This document shows positions 16,561 through 25,371 of a stretch of 52,474 bases of DNA, piece after piece. Made by a program: the position numbers and the translations under genes. Below the pieces are notes generated by a model that saw only the letters and a list, made by a program, of their open reading frames with translations, had not been told where the DNA came from and ran no database searches. The stretch is from NCBI GenBank assembly GCA_964550895.1, contig CAZKAP010000023.1:1-52474 (forward strand), given 5' to 3'. Every line of letters starts with the position of its first letter. Position 1 is the first letter of the stretch. Source of the stretch: CAZKAP01 sp964550895. Lineage in GTDB: Bacteria > Bacteroidota > Bacteroidia > Flavobacteriales > Flavobacteriaceae.

Positions 16561-17244
16561 ATGAGACACGGTAAGAAAATCAATCATTTAAGCAGGACGG
16601 CTTCACACCGAAGGGCCATGCTGGCCAATATGGCCTGTTCGCTGATCGAGCACAAGCGCATCAATACCACGGTGGCGAAGGCCAAGGCACTCAAGAAATT
16701 TGTAGAGCCCCTGATCACCAAGTCGAGGGCATCCAGTAATCCCACCACGGAAAAGGGAGTGCATAACCGACGCGTGGTATTCAGCTACCTTCGAAGCAAG
16801 GATGCGGTGACTGAGCTGTTCGGACCCGTTGCCGATAAAGTCGGTGAGCGCGCAGGAGGCTACACCCGGATCATTAAACTGGGCAATCGACTCGGGGACA
16901 ATGCCGATATGGCCATGATCGAGCTCGTGGACTTCAACGAGCTGTATACAGCCGGAGAGAAGAAAGCCAAATCCACGCGACGAAGCCGCAGGGGCAAGGG
17001 CAAGAGCTCCGACCAGGAAGAAAAACCGGTAGTCGCCGTCGAGGAGGCTTCAGGTACCGGGGCCGCTGAGGCGAAAGCAACAGAGACTCCCGAGGAAGAT
17101 GCAGCTGAAGTGGCAGAGGAGCAGGTGGTCGAAGCGCAGGAAGAAGTTGCTGAGGAATCGTCTCCGGATACGGAGGCAGGGGCAGAAGAACAAGCCTCTG
17201 AGAACGAGGATTCGCAAGAAGAGGAGGACGATCCGAAATCGTAA
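16561..17244 (+). CDS. rplQ: 50S ribosomal protein L17 with acidic C-terminal extension
   Basis: L17 lies near the tunnel exit on the 50S subunit. Residues 1-120 are the normal L17 domain: MRHGKKINHLSRTASHRRAML at the start and the AGGYTRIIKLGNRLGDNADMAMIELV block near the end. Total length is 227, against roughly 120-130 in E. coli. The extra ~90 residues are low-complexity, first basic (KKAKSTRRSRRGKGK) and then rich in Glu and Ala. Such tails occur in Bacteroidota L17; their role is unknown. A terminator follows. Confidence 0.98.
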   Translation: MRHGKKINHLSRTASHRRAMLANMACSLIEHKRINTTVAKAKALKKFVEPLITKSRASSNPTTEKGVHNRRVVFSYLRSKDAVTELFGPVADKVGERAGGYTRIIKLGNRLGDNADMAMIELVDFNELYTAGEKKAKSTRRSRRGKGKSSDQEEKPVVAVEEASGTGAAEAKATETPEEDAAEVAEEQVVEAQEEVAEESSPDTEAGAEEQASENEDSQEEEDDPKS

Positions 17245-17273
17245 TGATGTGTTATTAAGTGTTTAATACAATT

Positions 17274-17304
17274 AAAAGGATACGTGAAAGCGTGTCCTTT
17301 TTTT
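17274..17304 (+). terminator. Terminator of the ribosomal protein cluster
   Basis: AAAAGGATACG (17274-17284) pairs with CGTGTCCTTTT (17291-17301) around the loop TGAAAG, with one G-T pair, and a run of T follows to 17304. It closes the alpha operon 30 bases after rplQ. Confidence 0.85.
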
Positions 17305-17309
17305 GTGTT

Positions 17310-17317
17310 TATTTTTG
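17310..17317 (+). promoter_or_regulatory. -7 element upstream of carA
   Basis: TATTTTTG matches TAnnTTTG and lies just after the rplQ terminator. No TTG is found at the usual 19-21 bases upstream, so only half of the consensus is met. It would give carA its own leader of about 50 bases. Confidence 0.4.
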
Positions 17318-17373
17318 AAGGGTAATTGGAGCGGGCATTTGAGGCTCAATCCCGAATGCAAGGTAAAAATCGG

Positions 17374-18498
17374 ATGAAGTACAAAGCCAAAAAGGACGCC
17401 TTGGTGTTGCTGGAAGACGGAACGGTGTTTCACGGTAAGCTGATCGGCGAACTGGAGGGGACGGCAACGGGAGAAATCTGTTTTAACACGGGTATGACCG
17501 GGTATCAGGAGATCTTCACAGACCCGTCCTATTGCGGGCAGATCATGGTAACTACCAATGCCCATATCGGGAACTACGGCGTACGCGAGGACGAGGCAGA
17601 ATCCGGAAGGGTGCAGATAGCCGGGCTGATTTGTAAGAATTTCAGTCATGAGTTCAGCCGGCCGGGAGCTCATAGTGGTCTATACGAATACCTTCGGGCT
17701 AATAACCTGGTGGCCGTCAGCGACGTGGATACACGGGCGCTGGTCGCCCACATCCGGGAGCATGGGGCCATGAATGCCGTGATTTCCAGCAATACCGGAG
17801 ACCGGAATGGTCTTCGGACAACGCTCGAATCGGTACCCGGTATGGCCGGCCTGGCACTGGCTTCCGAAGTGTCGACCCGGGAGGCTTACACCTATGGGAA
17901 CGAGAGTGCCGATATCCGCATCGCCGCACTTGACCTCGGTATCAAGAACAACATATTGCGGTCCCTGGAAAAGCGCGGTGCCTGCATACGGGTTTTTCCC
18001 TATGGCACTCGGGTTAGCGAGATGGAAGAATGGGGCCCGGATGCCTACTTTATATCCAACGGTCCCGGCGATCCTGAGCCCCTGGAAGAGGCGGTGAATG
18101 CGACGCGGGAGATGCTCGGGAGCGGGAAGCCCCTTTTCGGTATTTGCCTGGGACACCAGGTGTTGGCCCTGTCGCAGGGAGTATCGACCTACAAGATGCA
18201 CAATGGTCACCGCGGGATCAACCATCCCATCCTGAATCTTATCACTGGCAAGGGAGAGATCACGACACAAAACCATGGATTTGCGGTTTCCGCTGAGGAA
18301 GTGGCAGCCTCGGAAAACGTGGAAGTTACCCACACGCATTTGAACGATCAGACCGTTGCGGGCATTCGCCTGAAGGACCGTCCTGCCTTTTCCGTTCAGT
18401 ACCATCCCGAGGCCAGCCCGGGACCCCATGATTCCATGTATTTATTCGATCAGTTCATCGGCGAGATCGAAAAGTACAAGCACGAACAAACGACTTAA
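17374..18498 (+). CDS. carA: Carbamoyl-phosphate synthase small (glutaminase) subunit
   Basis: CarA hydrolyses glutamine and passes ammonia to CarB for carbamoyl phosphate, feeding pyrimidine and arginine synthesis. The start at 17374 gives MKYKAKKDALVLLEDG and 374 residues; an upstream in-frame ATG at 17326 would add 16 poorly conserved residues. The class I amidotransferase triad is present: C258 in GICLGHQ, H344 and E346 in YHPEASPGPHD. carB is not in the window. The position after rplQ and before eno is typical of Flavobacteriia. Confidence 0.97.
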   Translation: MKYKAKKDALVLLEDGTVFHGKLIGELEGTATGEICFNTGMTGYQEIFTDPSYCGQIMVTTNAHIGNYGVREDEAESGRVQIAGLICKNFSHEFSRPGAHSGLYEYLRANNLVAVSDVDTRALVAHIREHGAMNAVISSNTGDRNGLRTTLESVPGMAGLALASEVSTREAYTYGNESADIRIAALDLGIKNNILRSLEKRGACIRVFPYGTRVSEMEEWGPDAYFISNGPGDPEPLEEAVNATREMLGSGKPLFGICLGHQVLALSQGVSTYKMHNGHRGINHPILNLITGKGEITTQNHGFAVSAEEVAASENVEVTHTHLNDQTVAGIRLKDRPAFSVQYHPEASPGPHDSMYLFDQFIGEIEKYKHEQTT

Positions 18499-18538
18499 AT
18501 AACAACACAGATAGTACAACCTGAAAAACAATAAAAAA

Positions 18539-19842
18539 ATGAGCATTATCGTCAGTATCCATGCACGTCAGATCTTTGATTCCCGTGGAAACCCTACCGT
18601 AGAAGTCGATGTCATTACCGAGAACGGCTGGGTGGGCCGGGCCGCAGTTCCCTCAGGGGCTTCGACCGGAGAACACGAGGCCGTGGAGCTCAGGGACGGT
18701 GGCGAACACTATATGGGTAAGGGGGTTACCCAGGCCGTGGAAAACGTCAACACGGTGATCGCGGAGGAAATAGTGGGAATGTCCGTATTTGAGCAGGAGC
18801 TTATCGACCAGACGCTGATCGAACTGGATGGTACCCCGAATAAGGCAAAGCTGGGTGCCAATGCCCTGCTGGGGGTATCCCTGGCGGTGGCCAAGGCCGC
18901 GGCCGAAGAACTGGAGATGCCCCTTTATCGCTACATAGGCGGGGTAAGTGCCAAGACCCTGCCCGTGCCGATGATGAACATTATCAACGGGGGCTCTCAT
19001 TCCGATGCGCCCATTGCATTCCAGGAATTCATGATTATGCCTGTACAGGCCGAGAGTTTCTCTGAGGCGCTGAAAATGGGAACCGAAATTTTTCACAACC
19101 TCAAAAAAGTACTCAAGGGCCGGGGCCTCAGTACGGCCGTAGGTGACGAGGGCGGATTTGCCCCGGAGCTCGATGGTACGGAAGATGCCCTGGACACCAT
19201 AGCCCTCGCCGTGGAACAGGCCGGTTATACGATGGGTAAGCAGGTCAAGATTGCGCTGGATTGCGCAGCCGCCGAATTCTATGTGGACGGCAAGTACGAT
19301 TATACCAAATTTGAAGGAGAAAAAGGAGCGGTTCGCACTTCTGAGGAACAGGCACAGTATCTGGCCGATCTCTGTGAGCGTTACCCGATTATTTCCATCG
19401 AAGATGGCATGGACGAGAACGACTGGGACGGCTGGAAANNNNNNNNNNAACGCTTACCGACAAGATCGGCGATAAGGTGCAGCTGGTTGGAGACGACCTG
19501 TTTGTAACTAACGTGAGCCGCCTCTCACGTGGTATAGAACAAGGGATCGGTAATTCCATACTGATCAAGGTCAATCAGATTGGAACCCTTAGTGAGACGA
19601 TCGCAGCGGTGACAATGGCGAAGAACGCCCAGTATACGACCGTGATGTCGCACCGATCCGGTGAAACCGAAGACAATACCATAGCCGACCTGGCCGTGGC
19701 CCTAAATACGGGGCAGATCAAGACGGGATCGGCCTCCCGTAGCGATCGCATGGCCAAGTACAACCAGCTGCTCCGCATAGAAGAGGCACTTGGCAACACG
19801 GCCGTGTACCCACAGGAAAAGGCTTTTAATGTTAAGAGTTGA
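18539..19842 (+). CDS. eno: Enolase (interrupted by a 10-N assembly gap)
   Basis: Enolase interconverts 2-phosphoglycerate and phosphoenolpyruvate. The start SIIVSIHARQIFDSRGNPTVEVDV and the active-site regions GAST, GGSHSDAPIAFQEFMIMP, VGDEGGFAP, SIEDGMDENDWDGWK and SHRSGETEDNTIADLAV are all visible. Ten N at 19439-19448 break the frame. Removing the N plus one overlapping base joins WK to TLTDKIGDKVQLVGDD and gives 430 codons, the usual enolase length. The gap is therefore a scaffold placeholder and the gene is almost certainly intact. Confidence 0.97.
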
Positions 19843-19862
19843 TAATACTTTTGAAATCGATA

Positions 19863-19888
19863 AAGCCCTGCATAATTTAGCAGGGCTT
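19863..19888. terminator. Hairpin after eno, likely terminator
   Basis: AAGCCCTGC (19863-19871) and GCAGGGCTT (19880-19888) form a perfect 9-bp stem around ATAATTTA. Only a weak T-rich tail follows on the + strand. A TACTTTTG box (19846-19853) lies just before it, so the hairpin might instead sit in the 5' leader of the next gene. Confidence 0.6.
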
Positions 19889-19952
19889 ATTGTACGCATC
19901 CATAACATTCACTACTTTAAAACGTTGGGGAATTAAAACCTCAGGTCCTCCT

Positions 19953-21548
19953 ATGAATCGCATCCTATTTGTATCGGCTGAAAATGACGGTATTGCCAAC
20001 TGTAAAGCAGGGGGCATGGCCGATGTGGTACGCGATATTCCGCGTCACATATCGGAAAGCATGGATGCGGCTCATGTAGTGGTTCCGTCGTACGGACGAT
20101 TGCATCAGGGAGGAAGGCTGATCACTACGCTGCATTTTCCACTGAGGGGGGAAATCTTCGAGGCGGAGATTTACCAGGTCAAGCCCAAGAAAGAATACCG
20201 GGAGCTCAGGCACTATGTCATTCACCATCCGGAAATCACGGCCGGAGGGATAGCGCACATTTATCATGACGATCCGGAAGAACCCTTCTACAACGATGCC
20301 ATTAAGTACTTTATCTTTTGTACGGCGGTGGCCGAGGCCATTAAGAAGGGACTGTTCGGTAGCCTGGATATCGTGCACCTCCACGATTGGCATACCAGCA
20401 CGCTGCTGTTTTTAAGGGGATTCCATCCGGAATACCGCGCGCTCAGGCCGATACGATTCGTCTACAGCATTCATAACCTGGCCATACAGGGCATTCGGCC
20501 CTTCCGTGACAATTACGCTTCCGTGGACAATTGGTTCCGCGATATTTCCTATGACGAGAAATTATTGAGGGACGAGCGCTATACGGACTGCATTAATTTA
20601 ATGGCCGTGGGTATTCGCCTGGCCGACGCCGTGCATACGGTTTCACCCTCCTACAAGGAAGATGTGATGAAACCCAGTTCGCCCCCAGAATTCATCGGGG
20701 GGGAAGGGCTTGAGGAAGATCTGCAGGAAGCGGATGCCCAGGGCAGGCTTTTCGGCATCCTTAACGGCTGCAACTACAAGAAAATCCGTAGGGCCAAGAA
20801 AGGGCAATTGTTCTTTAATATAGTCAGGGTGTTATTTCCCTGGTTGCAGGAAGAGTCCAAGAAATACAAATCCGATTTCCTGGCCCATACGGGTGAAAAA
20901 ATCACTCCCTACCTCCAAAAGGACCCGGAAATCATTGTATCCAGTGTGGCTCGACTCACCGAACAGAAGTTTTACTTCTTCAAAAAGAGTCCCGAAGCCT
21001 TCGATAGGATTCTTGACAAGCTCAGGCGGAAGAAGGGAGTTTTTATCCTGCTGGGTACCGGCGCCCCTGAATACGAGGAACTCTTCCGTCAGAAGAGTTA
21101 CGAACATGCCAACTTTATTTTCATCAACGGCCAGTCCGAAGATGTGATCGATTCCCTGTACCTGGAATGCGACCTGTATTTCATGCCGAGTCTTTTTGAA
21201 CCCTGTGGGATCAGCCAGATGCTGGCCATGAGGAACAGCCATCCCTGCCTCGTCCATGCAACAGGAGGGCTCAACGACACCGTGGAGGACATGGTGACCG
21301 GATTCCGGTTCGGCGGCGATTCGTATGAAGAAAAGATCGAGCAGATGGTAGCCGCGTTTGACAAGGCCCTGGACCTGTTCTTCAACCAGAAAAGGGTATG
21401 GAACCGTATTAGCCGTCAGGCGGGCGCGCAGCGATTTACCTGGGAGCATTCGGTCGAGCAATACTACGACCTGTTGTACCATTTAACTCCTACCCAGCGC
21501 AATCTTGAAATCAAGCCGCTGGAGAGCCAGCAGCTGAAGGTATCCTAG
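19953..21548 (+). CDS. Glycogen/starch synthase family glycosyltransferase (GT5), divergent
   Basis: GT5 enzymes transfer glucose from ADP-glucose to an alpha-1,4-glucan. The start MNRILFVSAEN at 19953 is chosen over an upstream frame at 19890 that covers the hairpin. The protein has 531 residues. The nucleotide-sugar loop reads K18-A-G-G-M instead of the usual KTGGLGD. The domain I motif HLHDWHTS and the domain II motif FEPCG with catalytic-type E416, followed by ATGGLNDTV, are present. The usual LTEQKG region reads ARLTEQKFYFF. Fold assignment is firm; donor and product are uncertain. glgB, glgC and glgP are not nearby. Confidence 0.85.
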   Translation: MNRILFVSAENDGIANCKAGGMADVVRDIPRHISESMDAAHVVVPSYGRLHQGGRLITTLHFPLRGEIFEAEIYQVKPKKEYRELRHYVIHHPEITAGGIAHIYHDDPEEPFYNDAIKYFIFCTAVAEAIKKGLFGSLDIVHLHDWHTSTLLFLRGFHPEYRALRPIRFVYSIHNLAIQGIRPFRDNYASVDNWFRDISYDEKLLRDERYTDCINLMAVGIRLADAVHTVSPSYKEDVMKPSSPPEFIGGEGLEEDLQEADAQGRLFGILNGCNYKKIRRAKKGQLFFNIVRVLFPWLQEESKKYKSDFLAHTGEKITPYLQKDPEIIVSSVARLTEQKFYFFKKSPEAFDRILDKLRRKKGVFILLGTGAPEYEELFRQKSYEHANFIFINGQSEDVIDSLYLECDLYFMPSLFEPCGISQMLAMRNSHPCLVHATGGLNDTVEDMVTGFRFGGDSYEEKIEQMVAAFDKALDLFFNQKRVWNRISRQAGAQRFTWEHSVEQYYDLLYHLTPTQRNLEIKPLESQQLKVS

Positions 21549-21592
21549 CCTCCGAAATGGTTGTCCATTCGGGAGAATCGGACATCGATTTG

Positions 21593-21600
21593 TATCTTTG
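21593..21600 (+). promoter_or_regulatory. -7 element upstream of gltA
   Basis: TATCTTTG matches TAnnTTTG, 26 bases before the gltA start. The nearest upstream TTG (21561-21563) is farther than the usual spacing, so the -33 box is uncertain. Confidence 0.55.
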
Positions 21601-21626
21601 CGCAACCTTAAATTGTAACGCAGAGT

Positions 21627-22910
21627 ATGTCGGAAATAGCCAAATTAGAATTCAAAGGAAACATCTACGAATTGCCCGTAACTGTGGGTACTGAGAACGA
21701 GACTGCCATAGACATCAAGAAGCTGAGGGCAGAATCCGGACTGATTACCCTGGATCCCGGTTACAAGAATACCGGTGCGTGTGAGAGCGCCATTACCTAC
21801 CTGGACGGGGAAAAGGGAATACTTCGATACCGGGGGTACACTATAGAAGATCTGGCGGAAAAGGCTGGATTTCTGGAGGTTTGTTTCCTGTTGATATTTG
21901 GTCACCTGCCTAATACCGAAGAACTCGAGCGATTTCACACCGATATTCGCCGGGAGTCCATGGTGGACGAGGAGATGAAGAAGATTCTGGATGGGTTCCC
22001 CAAGTCGGCCCATCCCATGGGAGTACTTTCCTCCCTGACCTCCGCGCTGATTGCTTTCAATCCGGTCGCGGTAGATCCCCGATCCGAGAAGGATATGTAT
22101 GCTTCCATCGTCAGGATACTCGCTAAATTCCCTGTACTCGTTGCCTGGACGCTCCGCAAGAAGAAGGGATTGCCTCTGGACTACGGCGACGATGCACTGG
22201 GATATGTGGAGAATATCCACAAGATGATGTTTAAGCTACCCAATAAAGAATATCACAAGGACACCATCGCAATCAATGCCCTGGACAAGCTCCTGATACT
22301 GCATGCGGATCACGAGCAGAACTGCTCGACTTCTACGGTACGCATGGTCGGCTCATCCCATGCGGGTCTGTTCGCCTCTCTATCGGCCGGGATTTCCGCC
22401 CTTTGGGGACCACTCCACGGAGGGGCCAACCAGGCCGTGCTGGAGATGCTGGAGGCCATAGAGGAAGATGGAGGGGATACGGCCCGCTACATGGCCAAGG
22501 CCAAGGACAAGGACGATCCGTTCCGACTGATGGGTTTCGGACACCGCGTTTACAAGAATTTTGATCCCCGGGCCCGTATTATTAAAAAGTCTGCCGATGA
22601 GGTTCTGGGTGCGCTGGGAATCGAGGATCCCATACTCGAGATTGCCAAGGGACTGGAACGCGAGGCGCTGGAGGATAGTTACTTTGTTGACCGCAAGCTC
22701 TACCCCAATGTAGACTTCTACAGCGGGATTATATATCGGGCCCTGGGCATTCCAACCGACATGTTTACCGTAATGTTCGCCCTCGGCAGACTACCCGGCT
22801 GGATTGCACAGTGGAGGGAGATGAGACTGCGATCGGAGCCTATCGGTCGTCCCCGACAGGTGTATATTGGTGAGAAACAGCGGGATTTTGTTCCCCTGGA
22901 AAGTCGCTAG
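21627..22910 (+). CDS. gltA: Citrate synthase
   Basis: Citrate synthase condenses oxaloacetate and acetyl-CoA in the first step of the TCA cycle. The 427-residue protein has the length of the hexameric bacterial type. The catalytic residues are found at the expected places: H264 in PLHGGANQAV, H306 in FGHRVYKN and D363 in NVDFYSG. The C-terminus contains AQWREMRLRSEPIGRPRQVY. A -7 promoter element precedes it. Its TAG stop shares the bases CTAG with the stop of the convergent gene at 22907. Confidence 0.98.
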   Translation: MSEIAKLEFKGNIYELPVTVGTENETAIDIKKLRAESGLITLDPGYKNTGACESAITYLDGEKGILRYRGYTIEDLAEKAGFLEVCFLLIFGHLPNTEELERFHTDIRRESMVDEEMKKILDGFPKSAHPMGVLSSLTSALIAFNPVAVDPRSEKDMYASIVRILAKFPVLVAWTLRKKKGLPLDYGDDALGYVENIHKMMFKLPNKEYHKDTIAINALDKLLILHADHEQNCSTSTVRMVGSSHAGLFASLSAGISALWGPLHGGANQAVLEMLEAIEEDGGDTARYMAKAKDKDDPFRLMGFGHRVYKNFDPRARIIKKSADEVLGALGIEDPILEIAKGLEREALEDSYFVDRKLYPNVDFYSGIIYRALGIPTDMFTVMFALGRLPGWIAQWREMRLRSEPIGRPRQVYIGEKQRDFVPLESR

Positions 22911-23362
22911 TCCGCCCGATATTCCTCTTTCAGAGCTTCACTGGCCCTGTACAGCATTTGAAGCAGTTGCAGCCGGTAATAGTCCTCGGCCTCGTAGCGG
23001 GTTCGATATTCGAGTTCGCCTTCTAGCTGCCTGTAATATCGAAAGAGATAGATACTCGCTCCCAGGGGGGAGAGTTCATTGAGCCGATGCCGCAGTTGCA
23101 CTTCGGATATCTCCAGAACGGGCCCTAGTTTATACTGCATTTCTGCTGTTTTGCGATGGTCCCATTCTCCAGTCAGATCCTGTAACTGCATGGTCAGGGA
23201 ACTAAGCGGGATGCTATCGGATATGGGGGTAAAGGCGAGTTCTCCACAGGGAATGTCCGGATTGAGATCGCAACGGGTCTCCCATTCCAGGCGAAGAAAA
23301 AGATAACCCATCCCCAACAGTGCGAGTGCGAAAAAAAGGAACAGAATTCTGAGGATACCCAT
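22907..23362 (-). CDS. Small membrane-anchored protein of unknown function
   Basis: I do not recognise a family. The 151-residue protein begins with one hydrophobic segment (about residues 4-23, ILFLFFALALLGMGYLFL). A soluble part with two cysteines close together (C31, C39, in TRCDLNPDIPCGELAF) and a long charged alpha-helical C-terminal half follow. It is probably anchored in the inner membrane with the rest periplasmic. Its stop overlaps the gltA stop in the palindrome CTAG, and its start faces the DDAH-like gene. Genes of this kind are commonly annotated hypothetical in Flavobacteriia. Confidence 0.7.
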   Translation of the reverse strand: MGILRILFLFFALALLGMGYLFLRLEWETRCDLNPDIPCGELAFTPISDSIPLSSLTMQLQDLTGEWDHRKTAEMQYKLGPVLEISEVQLRHRLNELSPLGASIYLFRYYRQLEGELEYRTRYEAEDYYRLQLLQMLYRASEALKEEYRAD

Positions 23363-23435
23363 CGAAAATTAGACTAAGGGCATAACTTGCAAATGATTAG
23401 CGCCCTATTCCAGTTTAAAGTTAAAACAAAAAACG

Positions 23436-24365
23436 ATGAAGGCTGATACCCTGAAGCTGGGGATACGCAATGAGACGGGCTGGCTGGCGAGTGTGGTCCT
23501 GGGGACGGCAGAGGCTGCCGGCCCTCCTCCGAGACCTGAAGAAGCCTATGATCCCAGCTCAAGGGAGCACCTGATTGCCGGCACCTATCCGACCGCTGAG
23601 GACATGCAGTTTGAACTCGCCGGATACGAGGCCGTATTAAAGAAGTATGGGGTGGAAGTCTTTCGTCCGCGAGTAATCCCCAACTGCAATCAGATATTCG
23701 CAAGGGACATTGCCTTTGTCGTGGATCACACGTTGTTCCGATCCAATATACTCCCCGTCAGGGAGGATGAAATCCGGGCTCTGGATTTTCTCACCGAGGC
23801 GCTTCCTGCAGAACAGTACTGCGACCTTCCGGAGGAGGTTCACGTGGAAGGCGGCGATGTCATGCCCTGGAATGAGCACCTATTTATCGGAGTGTATAGC
23901 GGAGAGGATTATCCGGATTACATCACGGCCCGAACGAATCAGGCTGCGGTGGAGTACTTCAGGGAAAAGTGTCCCCAAAGAGAAGTGGTGGGAATCGAAT
24001 TGATCAAGTCCAATACGGACCCGGAGAAGAATGCCCTTCACCTGGATTGTTGCTTTCAGCCGGTAGGCCGGGATCGGGCGGTCATGTGCCCACAGGGCTT
24101 CCGCGATCCGGAACAGTACCGCTGGCTGAGGTCGCAGTTTCCTGAGGACGGAGTGTTTGAGGTCAGCCCTTCCGAAATGGCCCGGATGTACTGCAATATT
24201 TTTTCAATTTCACCGGAAGTGGTGGTTTCGGAGATTACCTTTGTCCGGCTGAATACCTGGTTGGAGGAGCAAGGGTTTAAGGTGGAGGCGATACCCTTCT
24301 CGGAGATCTCTAAACAGGGAGGACTGCTTCGGTGTACCACCCTGCCCCTACGCAGGGAGGATTAA
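23436..24365 (+). CDS. Dimethylarginine dimethylaminohydrolase-like protein
   Basis: DDAH-type enzymes cleave methylated arginines to citrulline and methylamines, and relatives act as arginine deiminases. The 309-residue protein has pentein-fold features. These include EEVHVEGGDVMPWNEHLFIG with the acidic substrate-binding residues, the histidine in ALHLDCCFQPV, and a nucleophilic cysteine near the C-terminus, C300 in LLRCTTLPLRR. It lies 50 bases before a second pentein enzyme, suggesting a shared role in arginine or citrulline turnover. The true substrate cannot be told from sequence. Confidence 0.88.
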   Translation: MKADTLKLGIRNETGWLASVVLGTAEAAGPPPRPEEAYDPSSREHLIAGTYPTAEDMQFELAGYEAVLKKYGVEVFRPRVIPNCNQIFARDIAFVVDHTLFRSNILPVREDEIRALDFLTEALPAEQYCDLPEEVHVEGGDVMPWNEHLFIGVYSGEDYPDYITARTNQAAVEYFREKCPQREVVGIELIKSNTDPEKNALHLDCCFQPVGRDRAVMCPQGFRDPEQYRWLRSQFPEDGVFEVSPSEMARMYCNIFSISPEVVVSEITFVRLNTWLEEQGFKVEAIPFSEISKQGGLLRCTTLPLRRED

Positions 24366-24415
24366 GCATCCGGAACATCCGTTTTCGGTCAAAACCATAA
24401 AAACGATCAAGCCCT

Positions 24416-25363
24416 GTGATCCAGCAGACTACATCACACGTATTGATGGTGCGTCCGGCCACTTACCGCATGAACGAACAGACAGCGGTAAACAACTATT
24501 TTCAGCACGAGGCGGGGAAGCTTTCCGATACCGAAGTGGTAAACCGGGCCCTGGCGGAATTCGATGGACTGGTGGATGTGCTTCGCGATGCGGGTATAGG
24601 AGTGGTCGTCTTTCAGGATACGGATGCGAGGGACACTCCCGATTCTGTGTTTCCTAACAACTGGGTTTCCTTTCACGAGGATGGCACCGCTATACTCTAC
24701 CCCATGTTTGCCGAGAACCGTCGGAGGGAGCGCAGCGAAGAGGTCATCAAGCAGGTAGAGGCCCAGGGTTTTCATATCGAAAACATCATGGACTACACCT
24801 CAGCAGAAGATAGTGGCATCTTCCTGGAGGGTACCGGTAGTGTGGAACTCGACCGGGTGAACGAGCGCGCCTATTGTGCGCTGTCTGAGCGGTCCGACGA
24901 GTCGCTCTTTATGGAGTTTTGCGAGGATCAGGGCTATTGGCCCGTACCTTTCCGCGCCTACCAGACCGTCGCCAATCAGCGATTGCCCATATATCACACC
25001 AACGTCATGATGTCCGTCGGGACGAGGATCGCCATGATATGCATGGATAGTATAGATGATGCAACCGAACGCAAGACTGTGCGCAGCCACTTGTTGGACT
25101 CCGGGAAGGAGATTCTCAGCCTTTCAGAAGAACAGATCGTACATTTTGCAGGGAACGCCCTGGAACTGCAGAACGAGCGGGGTGAACCCTGTTTCGTGAT
25201 GAGTACCAACGCCTTCGATTCCCTTAATCCTAAGCAGAGGTCCCTAATCGAAAAGGACGCCTGCATCCTGCACAGCCCCCTTGACATCATCGAACGGCTC
25301 GGCGGGGGAAGCGCTCGCTGCATGCTCGCGGAAATCTTCCTTCCCCGAACCGATACCCCCTAA
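24416..25363 (+). CDS. ctlX: Citrulline utilization hydrolase CtlX-like (pentein superfamily)
   Basis: CtlX-type proteins are amidinotransferase-fold hydrolases linked to citrulline and arginine use. The GTG at 24416 gives MIQQTTSHVLMVRPATYRMNEQTAVNNYFQ, which matches the family start; the next ATG (24446) would remove this conserved strand. The protein has 315 residues. FPNNWVSFHEDGTAILYPM is diagnostic, and the likely catalytic histidine is in IYHTNVMMSVG. The nucleophile is C302 in GGGSARCMLAEIFLP. It probably forms an operon with the DDAH-like gene. Confidence 0.88.
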   Translation: MIQQTTSHVLMVRPATYRMNEQTAVNNYFQHEAGKLSDTEVVNRALAEFDGLVDVLRDAGIGVVVFQDTDARDTPDSVFPNNWVSFHEDGTAILYPMFAENRRRERSEEVIKQVEAQGFHIENIMDYTSAEDSGIFLEGTGSVELDRVNERAYCALSERSDESLFMEFCEDQGYWPVPFRAYQTVANQRLPIYHTNVMMSVGTRIAMICMDSIDDATERKTVRSHLLDSGKEILSLSEEQIVHFAGNALELQNERGEPCFVMSTNAFDSLNPKQRSLIEKDACILHSPLDIIERLGGGSARCMLAEIFLPRTDTP

Positions 25364-25371
25364 CCGCTGGA

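Noticed and set aside
18539..19842. Enolase as a pseudogene
   Set aside because: The apparent frameshift arises only from the arbitrary count of ten N; both flanks are perfect enolase.
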